Shown here in pieces: positions 58,785-64,000 of a stretch of DNA of 64,000 nt. A program made the translations under genes and the position numbers. The notes below the pieces were generated by a model. That model was not told the origin of the DNA. It saw only the letters and a program-made list of their open reading frames with translations, and did not search any database. The DNA comes from Fibrobacterota bacterium (GTDB lineage: Bacteria; Fibrobacterota; Fibrobacteria; UBA11236). The stretch's first letter is position 1, and each line of letters opens with the position of its first letter. The stretch is taken from the NCBI GenBank assembly GCA_028287465.1, contig JAQBPO010000022.1, positions 1 through 64,000 of the forward strand. The letters are read 5' to 3'.

Positions 58785-59213
58785 CTAGCCGGGTCCCCGG
58801 CTCTCCTTTTTGCCGTTCCCCTTCTTCTTCTTCTTCTCCTTGGTCTCCTGAACGAAAACGATCCGTTCGTGCAGGCTGCGGAATTCCTTTTCCAGCTTTT
58901 CGATTTCGAAATCGGACAGTTCCTCCAGGTCGACCAGGCTGTTGCGGGCCGCATGGGTCGCGCGGATGAGTTCGTCGAGCTTGAGGTGGATGACCCGCGC
59001 ATCGCGGTTCTGGGTATTCTGGATGAGGAAGACCATGAGGAAGGTGATTATGGTCGTGCCCGTATTGATGACCAGCTGCCAGGTGTCCGAGAAGTGGAAC
59101 AACGGGCCGCTCACGCCCCAGGCGGCGATGATGAGGATGGCCAGGAAAAAGGAGATCGGCGAGCCGACCCCGTTGGAAACCTTGACCGAGAGTTTGTGGA
59201 AGAAGTCTTTCAT
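58785..59213 (-). CDS. Low-affinity iron permease-like membrane protein
   Basis: 142 aa from ATG 59213, with AGGA upstream. VSNGVGSPISFFLAILIIAA and TWQLVINTGTTIITFLMVFL are followed by IQNTQNRDARVIHLKLDELI, the pattern of the low-affinity iron permease/DUF family. Cytoplasmic coiled coil and a Lys-rich tail at the C-terminus. Iron transport itself is not shown for the bacterial members. Convergent with nuoN. Confidence 0.82.
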   Translation of the reverse strand: MKDFFHKLSVKVSNGVGSPISFFLAILIIAAWGVSGPLFHFSDTWQLVINTGTTIITFLMVFLIQNTQNRDARVIHLKLDELIRATHAARNSLVDLEELSDFEIEKLEKEFRSLHERIVFVQETKEKKKKKGNGKKESRGPG

Positions 59214-59370
59214 CGGATGCGTCCTTTTGAATCGGCCATTCACCGGCCGAATGATGGCGAGTGCAACGAAACGCCAGACCTAAACCAATTAATGAACCGA
59301 GCCTCCGGACTTCAATTGATTCCTGCAGCCCTCCGCGTTCCGGAGGGCGTCGTACGGGGTCGCCAAGCGG

Positions 59371-59784
59371 TCAATCCGCCCGGGTCTTACCACGGACCGG
59401 CTTCCCGCTCACGCTCCACAGCACAAGCCCGATCAGGACGAACTGCAGGGGCAGACGCAGCCAAAGGACGAGGGGCTTGAACGCCGGGAACGCTTCCGGC
59501 CGCGCGGCCATGTAGGCATTGGCCGGGAAGACCGCGAGCAAAAGGGCGGCGAGGCCCCAACCCGCTTTGCGTTCCAGGCGGGAGGACAGCAAGGCCAGGC
59601 CCAGGGCCGTTTCCAGGGCCCCGCTGAGGTAGACCAGGATCAGGGGATAGGGCAGGATCGGGGGCATGATCTTGAGGTACCAGGCGGGCCGGTAGAAATG
59701 GTTCGCGCCCGCCAGAGCGAAAAAGGCGGCGAAGGCGTATTTGAGGATGGTTCTCAAGGCCGTTCCGGGAGGTTTCCCGACCAT
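59371..59784 (-). CDS. DoxX-like membrane protein
   Basis: 137 aa, four helices. YAFAAFFALAGANHFYRPAW, LKIMPPILPYPLILVYLSGA and LETALGLALLSSRLERKAGW match the DoxX-like membrane family. PANAYMAARPE follows. Role unknown in most bacteria. It lies 19 bp after the upstream gene at 59804 and may be co-transcribed. Confidence 0.82.
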   Translation of the reverse strand: MVGKPPGTALRTILKYAFAAFFALAGANHFYRPAWYLKIMPPILPYPLILVYLSGALETALGLALLSSRLERKAGWGLAALLLAVFPANAYMAARPEAFPAFKPLVLWLRLPLQFVLIGLVLWSVSGKPVRGKTRAD

Positions 59785-59803
59785 GGGGCGCGGCGCGCCC
59801 AGG

Positions 59804-60232
59804 CTAGGTCTTGTCTTTTTCGAACTGGTTCTTCAGCTCGGCGATCTTGGTATGGCCGGTGCCCATCTTGATCAGTTCCCGGGAGAAGTGCTCGATGGCC
59901 GCCGGCTCCAGGTAGTCGATGGGGAAGAACGCCTCGGCGCTCTGGCCCGCCTCCTCGTGGAGGCCCTTGATGCGGACCCAACATTCGCATAGCCCGGTAC
60001 TGGCGACGGTCTGGAAGGAGAATTCGGCCCGGCCCATGCCGGCGCCGATTGAGAACTCCTCTTTTTCGCCCAGAGTGCCGGGAAAGCCTTTGATGGCCTT
60101 GCCGAATTCCACCAGGTTCTTGCTCAGGCAATTGAAGCTGGTCACGGCGGAGTAGGAGGGACTTTTGGCCAAGGCCTGGAGATAGCATTGGTCCTTGTCC
60201 TGCGAGACGATGTTCAAGACGACTTTACCCAT
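59804..60232 (-). CDS. Hypothetical soluble protein
   Basis: 142 aa. Alternating strands and helices: VVLNIVSQDKDQCYLQALAK, AEFSFQTVASTGLCECWVRI, LEPAAIEHFSRELIKMGTGH. Three to four cysteines. No signal or membrane segment. The sequence has the look of a small one-domain stress or cell-surface accessory protein, but no family is recognised. It is between the DoxX-like gene and a transposase-like gene, all on the - strand. Confidence 0.6.
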   Translation of the reverse strand: MGKVVLNIVSQDKDQCYLQALAKSPSYSAVTSFNCLSKNLVEFGKAIKGFPGTLGEKEEFSIGAGMGRAEFSFQTVASTGLCECWVRIKGLHEEAGQSAEAFFPIDYLEPAAIEHFSRELIKMGTGHTKIAELKNQFEKDKT

Positions 60233-60243
60233 TGTTTAGCGGA

Positions 60244-60777
60244 TTACCTGACCTGAAGGCCCGTGAGGGCCTTGCGCGTTTCCGCCAATTCGGCGGAACC
60301 GGAAATGGGTTTTTCGACGAATCCCTTCTTCCACAGGGCGGAAGGGGCCTTTCCGTTCGCTCCGCCGGCGAGGGCGCCGGAAGGGGTAACCGAAGGGCTA
60401 CGTGCGATTTCCGCGGTCTTGCCCAATTGGGCAAGGCGCAGGGAGGAAAGGACTTTGAAAAGCTTGATGGCGTCCGACAGGGTCACCGAATCGGGCCCTT
60501 TCGGCTTGAAGAGCAGCAGGCCATGGAGACGGCGGGGTCCGATGACCAGGGCGTCCGGTTCCAGGCTGGGGCGCAAGGAGGCGAGCTCGCGCCAGCTGGC
60601 GGCAAGGGCCTTACCGCGGGCATTGAGCACGGTTTCGCCGCCGCGCAGGGATCCGAAGGGCTTGGCCTCGTCCTTGGCGGAGAGGGTGATCAGGTACACT
60701 TCGCGCCGGAGGGAATCGGATTTGCTCCGGATCCCCGTTCGCTTTCCCTTGGGCTGGGAAGGATTGGAAGTGTCCAT
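60244..60777 (-). CDS. Degenerate IS200/REP-type (Y1) transposase-like protein
   Basis: 177 aa from ATG 60777. Parts align by eye with REP-associated tyrosine transposases: REVYLITLSAKD (strand 1), GSLRGGETVLNARGKALAAS, then VIGPRRLHGLLLF at the place of the VMPNHxHGII motif, a later DAIKLFKVLSSLRL (FK helix) and LWKKGFVEKPISGSAELAET (equivalent of LWQRxFxDxxI). The HUH metal motif is reduced to RRLH, with the first His lost, so catalysis is unlikely. It may be a decaying or repurposed transposase. A longer upstream start is possible but unsupported. Confidence 0.55.
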   Translation of the reverse strand: MDTSNPSQPKGKRTGIRSKSDSLRREVYLITLSAKDEAKPFGSLRGGETVLNARGKALAASWRELASLRPSLEPDALVIGPRRLHGLLLFKPKGPDSVTLSDAIKLFKVLSSLRLAQLGKTAEIARSPSVTPSGALAGGANGKAPSALWKKGFVEKPISGSAELAETRKALTGLQVR

Positions 60778-60889
60778 GGTGCTCCTTGGGATGCCGCCGG
60801 TACCTTTAAGGCCATTCAGGCCGGGGCCGTACGTCACCGTATTCACAAAATAGCACAATCGGGCCGGAAATCCCCGGTGAATTTCCGGG

Positions 60890-62452
60890 TCAGAGGGCGT
60901 AGGCCTGCTTAAGGAAGGTATGCAGCTCTTCCACCACCTCATGGCGCAGGGCCGAGCGGCCCCGATACAAGGTTTTCATCTCGGAGAAGGGGATGATGGA
61001 AGGATGGATCAGGCAGCGCAGCAGGGAATTGGAGATGGAGACCTGGCTGCGCAGGAGGGCCACGGGCACCCGGCCGTTGACCGATCCGGCGTGCAGTTCG
61101 CGCCGCGTGGCGATCTTGTTGTGGACCAGGGCCGAGCGGCTGCCTTCCACGATGGCTTCGATGAGCCCGGGGGTCCCGTAGACTTTCGGGTTGTCGAGCA
61201 TCTTCATGATGATGTTGTCGCGATGGAGGTTGCCCAGGACGAGGCTTTTCAGGTCCGGGGCGATCCGGTCAGGATTGGAGCTGCGGTACGGCCGGGTGAG
61301 GCCGTCCCGGGCGATCCAGGATGAATACGGATTCTCGCCGAAATTACCGAGCACGAGGGTGCCTTCCCGTTCGACCCGGGCCTCCGTCAGGAGGGCTTCC
61401 ACGGCGGGCAGGCCTCCCGCCACGTCCAGGCGGAAATGGCCGCGGTCGTAGGACTCCAGGGCCATGCGCACCCATTCCAGAGGGCCCGCCGGGGCGCCGC
61501 GGGCCTCCATGAGCCAGCGCGAGAGCGTGGACAGGGCGATAAGGTCACGGGTGGGCACGCGCTTGGACTGCTGCAATTCCAGGGCCTGCTTGAGGCCGGC
61601 CAGGGAGGGCAGTTTGCCGAGGCACTCCTTGAGATGGTTGAAGAAGAACGGCCCCATCGCGTCTTCCAGGCCCATGGGCCCGTCCTGGATGGGACCATAG
61701 GAGCCGAGGCGCTGGGCCAGTTCCTGGGCCTTGTGCATGCGGTCTTCCAAAAGCTTCAGGTGGGGCGACAGCCGCGCCACCGTATCCGGTTCGCCGGTGG
61801 CGAGATCATTCTCGAGCCAGTTCTTGCGTTCGCCCATGGCCGCGCACTCGGAGCGGATCAGGTAGACGAGCAGCCCCAGGTCGCCCGAGACCGGGATGCG
61901 CCCGGCCTGCATGGCCTTGAAGGTTTCCGCGGCATGGCGGCAGAAGGGCTCGAAGTCCTGGAAGCGCGAGAGCGAAAGCGCATTGATGAGTTCGCGGGCC
62001 AGGCCGGACTCTACGGCGTTCAGGGGCTTCTTGCGCTCCACCCGCAGCAGCAGGCGCTTGAGATGGCGGAACTGCAGGGCATAGGCGGCGGTCTGCCAAT
62101 CCGTGGCCTGGACCTCGAGCAGGATGAAGAGGAATCGTTCCATCCAGACCCGCGGGAAACGCGTCTGCAGGGTCTGCAGCAGAACGTTCTCGAGAGGGTG
62201 TTGCCCGCACAGTTTCTTCAGGAACTCGCCGAGCGCCTTGCAACTGCCGGGATATTCCTCATGCGAATCCACTAGTGTGAAGAGCGCGCTCAGGGGATAG
62301 GGAAGGCTGGGCTTGACGAAGGGATCCGCCACCGGAGCGGCCAGGGAGGCGGGTGCCGTCCAGGAAGCGGGCTCAACGGCCTTATTGCCGGCGGCGTCCC
62401 CGGAGGTCGGGCGCTTTCGCGATTGGAGGTAGCTTAAAAGGACGTCTTCCAT
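60890..62452 (-). CDS. Large helical protein of unknown function
   Basis: 520 aa. No signal or membrane segment. Mostly amphipathic helices, for example FILLEVQATDWQTAAYALQF, RELINALSLSRFQDFEPFCR and LVLGNLHRDNIIMKMLDNPK. This suggests an alpha-solenoid (HEAT/armadillo-like) scaffold; the C-terminal third VALLRSQVSISNSLLRCLIH resembles a repeat. Ala/Pro-rich linker at residues 20-45. It is 112 bp from the transposase-like gene, and its upstream gap contains DnaA boxes. I do not recognise a family. Confidence 0.65.
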   Translation of the reverse strand: MEDVLLSYLQSRKRPTSGDAAGNKAVEPASWTAPASLAAPVADPFVKPSLPYPLSALFTLVDSHEEYPGSCKALGEFLKKLCGQHPLENVLLQTLQTRFPRVWMERFLFILLEVQATDWQTAAYALQFRHLKRLLLRVERKKPLNAVESGLARELINALSLSRFQDFEPFCRHAAETFKAMQAGRIPVSGDLGLLVYLIRSECAAMGERKNWLENDLATGEPDTVARLSPHLKLLEDRMHKAQELAQRLGSYGPIQDGPMGLEDAMGPFFFNHLKECLGKLPSLAGLKQALELQQSKRVPTRDLIALSTLSRWLMEARGAPAGPLEWVRMALESYDRGHFRLDVAGGLPAVEALLTEARVEREGTLVLGNFGENPYSSWIARDGLTRPYRSSNPDRIAPDLKSLVLGNLHRDNIIMKMLDNPKVYGTPGLIEAIVEGSRSALVHNKIATRRELHAGSVNGRVPVALLRSQVSISNSLLRCLIHPSIIPFSEMKTLYRGRSALRHEVVEELHTFLKQAYAL

Positions 62453-62768
62453 GGGGTTATCTATCCATTATCTTACCATTCCCGAAAAACCGGATCACCA
62501 CAAGAAAATCGGATTTGCCTCAGGAAAATTCAGTGAATCCCTATCAACAGGGTATTGAAAAGGTCTATCAACGTGTGGATAACCGGGGGTCCGCGCTCTT
62601 AAATTTGAAAGAATTCGAGAAAAATCAAATCGGTCAATTGTGGATAACCTATTGAGACCGAAGAATCTGTCCCCGCTCGATTAGGGATAACTTTTAAGGG
62701 TTTTGCCTAAGCCGGGATCGCCCCATAGGGAAAAAACCTCCCGGAAAAGGGAAGACCGGGACCCCGTT
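62453..62768. promoter_or_regulatory. AT-rich intergenic region with two perfect DnaA boxes
   Basis: A 316 bp gap with no credible gene. It contains two perfect DnaA boxes TGTGGATAA in the same orientation (62574-62582 and 62639-62647), and a related AGGGATAA near 62684-62691. The surrounding 200 bp is clearly richer in A+T than flanking genes. This could be part of a replication origin or a DnaA-titrating/regulated promoter. No dnaA, dnaN or par genes are adjacent. Confidence 0.4.
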
Positions 62769-63371
62769 TTACGGATTTGCCGGGAAGTGTCCCTCGAAAG
62801 CCACTTCGGCGACGGGCTTGCGGCCGTTCGGTTTTTCCTTTTCACGGAGGTCTTCCGGAAGGACCTCGGGAGAACCGGGGTGGCCGACCGCGCACATGGC
62901 TTCCACGGAGTAACCGTCAGGTAACCCCACCAGTTCCCCTGCCATGCCGTAATCGAAGCCCTGCATGCCGTGGGCGACCAGTCCCAGCAGGCTTGCCTGC
63001 AGGGCCAGGCTCATCCAGGCCGATCCGGCGTCGAAGGAATGGGTAAGGGAAGGCTTACCATTGTGGTCGAAGGTATTCTTGGAAACGATCAGGATCAAGG
63101 CGCCCGCGTGCGCGCACCAAAGCTGGTTCCTTGGCGTGAGCAAGGCGAGGAAGCGCGGCCAGGCTTCCCCGCCGCGCAGGGCGTAGACGAAGCGCCAAGG
63201 CTGGTTGTTGAATGCGGAAGGCGCCCAACGGGCCGCTTCGAACAAGGTCGCCAGGGTTTCGCGGGAAAGGTGGGCGCCGCTCATGGCGCGCGGGGACCAG
63301 CGGTTCGGGAAGATCGGATCGACAGGATGTCCGGGGTTGCGGAAAGGCGCGGTCTTCAGTTTCTCGTCCAT
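62769..63371 (-). CDS. Nitroreductase-family protein
   Basis: 200 aa. FMN-dependent nitroreductase fold: NRWSPRAMSGAHLSRETLAT, LFEAARWAPSAFNNQPWRFV, AHAGALILIVSKN, AGSAWMSLALQASLLGLVAH and SVEAMCAVGHPG. The first block carries the R-S-P-R residues binding FMN phosphate. Typical length. The substrate is unknown. ATG 63371 has a plausible GGAGG-like ribosome-binding site (GGGAGGATCCG). Confidence 0.88.
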   Translation of the reverse strand: MDEKLKTAPFRNPGHPVDPIFPNRWSPRAMSGAHLSRETLATLFEAARWAPSAFNNQPWRFVYALRGGEAWPRFLALLTPRNQLWCAHAGALILIVSKNTFDHNGKPSLTHSFDAGSAWMSLALQASLLGLVAHGMQGFDYGMAGELVGLPDGYSVEAMCAVGHPGSPEVLPEDLREKEKPNGRKPVAEVAFEGHFPANP

Positions 63372-63477
63372 CGGATCCTCCCAGCGGGCGGCCGCTTCGG
63401 CGGTCTATTCGTATACGGCGCGGCAAAAGGAATAAAGGTACTTCATCGCGGCAATGGGCAAGGAGGCAAGGCGCGCG

Positions 63478-64000
63478 TCAGCGCGAGCGCTGGGGCGCGG
63501 CGCTCAGGACTTCCCGCAGGATCTTGGTCAGTTTGTCCGGCATGAAGGGCTTCTGGATGAAACTGGTATTGGCGTCGAAGAAGCCGTGGCGGACGATGGC
63601 GTCGTCGGTATAGCCGGACATGAAGATGACCCGCAACCCCGGGCGGGCGGCCATCAGCCGCTGCACCATGTGGGGGCCGTCGAGGCGAGGCATCACCACG
63701 TCGGTCAGGACCAGATGGATGGGCCCCATGCAGGCTTCGCTGATTTCCAATCCTTCCTTGCCGTCGCAAGCCTCCAGAACCCGATAGCCGGACCGTTCCA
63801 GGACCAGGCGGGCGAACCTGCGCACCGTGGCCTCGTCCTCCACCAGAAGGATGGTTTCGTCCCCTTGCGAAGCCGGGGCCGGAACGGAGGGCGGGGGCGG
63901 CTGCCGTTCGCTCTCGGCCTGGGGCAGGTAGACCTTGAAGGTGGATCCTATCCCGGGCTCGCTCTGGACGATGATATGGCCTCCGGTCTGGGCCACGATT
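63478..64000 (-). CDS. Hybrid sensor histidine kinase, C-terminal part (runs off window)
   Basis: At least 173 aa; open to base 64000, so the N-terminus lies outside. The visible part begins with the end of the HATPase domain (TGGHIIVQSEPGIGSTFKVY) and a Pro-rich linker. Then comes a complete receiver domain: ETILLVEDEATVRRFARLVL, phospho-Asp in LVLTDVVMPRLDG, FMSGYTDDAIVRHG and QKPFMPDKLTKILREVL. Similar in plan to the kinase at 34414. Its start, sensor domain and targets cannot be seen. Confidence 0.9.
   Translation of the reverse strand, partial: IVAQTGGHIIVQSEPGIGSTFKVYLPQAESERQPPPPSVPAPASQGDETILLVEDEATVRRFARLVLERSGYRVLEACDGKEGLEISEACMGPIHLVLTDVVMPRLDGPHMVQRLMAARPGLRVIFMSGYTDDAIVRHGFFDANTSFIQKPFMPDKLTKILREVLSAAPQRSR

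Overview
The window comes from a high-GC bacterial chromosome carrying one long AT-rich accessory block. Lineage clues are two TIGR02147-type proteins (a paralogous family prominent in Fibrobacter), a C-terminal sorting-type tail on a secreted beta-propeller protein, a PEP-CTERM protein, and many short lipoproteins. A deep-branching, probably uncultivated Gram-negative related to Fibrobacterota fits best. This is an inference and no rRNA is present to settle it.

Bases 1 to about 11,000 look like part of a chromosomal integron cassette array. Nearly every unit is one small + strand gene followed by a 141-143 bp imperfect palindrome. Each palindrome starts with CCGTATAAC (or a close variant), ends with the complementary GTTATACGG, and has paired inner arms that co-vary between copies, as expected of attC sites. 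Nine sites are well preserved, one of them cut at the left window edge and one a minimal 67 bp version. Between 8.6 and 11 kb only degenerate 3' ends remain. Cargo includes an abortive-infection protein, a BrnT-like toxin with an HTH antitoxin, an SRPBCC protein with a frameshift, four lipoproteins, and several small membrane proteins. No integrase is in the window. Gene orientation and decay of sites to the right both place attI/intI to the left of base 1.

From about 12.1 kb the sequence is GC-rich chromosome. At the junction lies a 5'-truncated STAS-like gene remnant. Then come a VOC protein and RtcA (RNA 3'-phosphate cyclase), a Tat-exported FAD oxidoreductase, a divergent SRPBCC/HxlR pair with a palindromic operator, an RND efflux pair, a radical SAM gene, secreted and lipoprotein genes, an eboA-TatD hydrolase pair, a two-wHTH/LacI-like regulator overlapping msrA tail to tail, an RMD1/YagE-family protein and a hybrid histidine kinase.

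From 36.7 to 58.7 kb lies a complete 14-subunit NADH:quinone oxidoreductase (complex I) set. It is split into nuoABCDEFGHI and nuoJKLMN by about 7.7 kb of surface and regulatory genes: a PEP-CTERM protein behind a near-consensus sigma-54 promoter, two TIGR02147 gene plus lipoprotein gene modules, and a sensor kinase. The insert also contains a string of perfect hairpins ending in a terminator, a candidate small RNA.

The right end holds membrane proteins (iron-permease-like, DoxX), a degenerate IS200/REP-type Y1 transposase-like gene that has lost its HUH motif, a large helical protein of unknown function, an AT-rich gap with two perfect DnaA boxes, a nitroreductase, and the 3' part of another hybrid histidine kinase.
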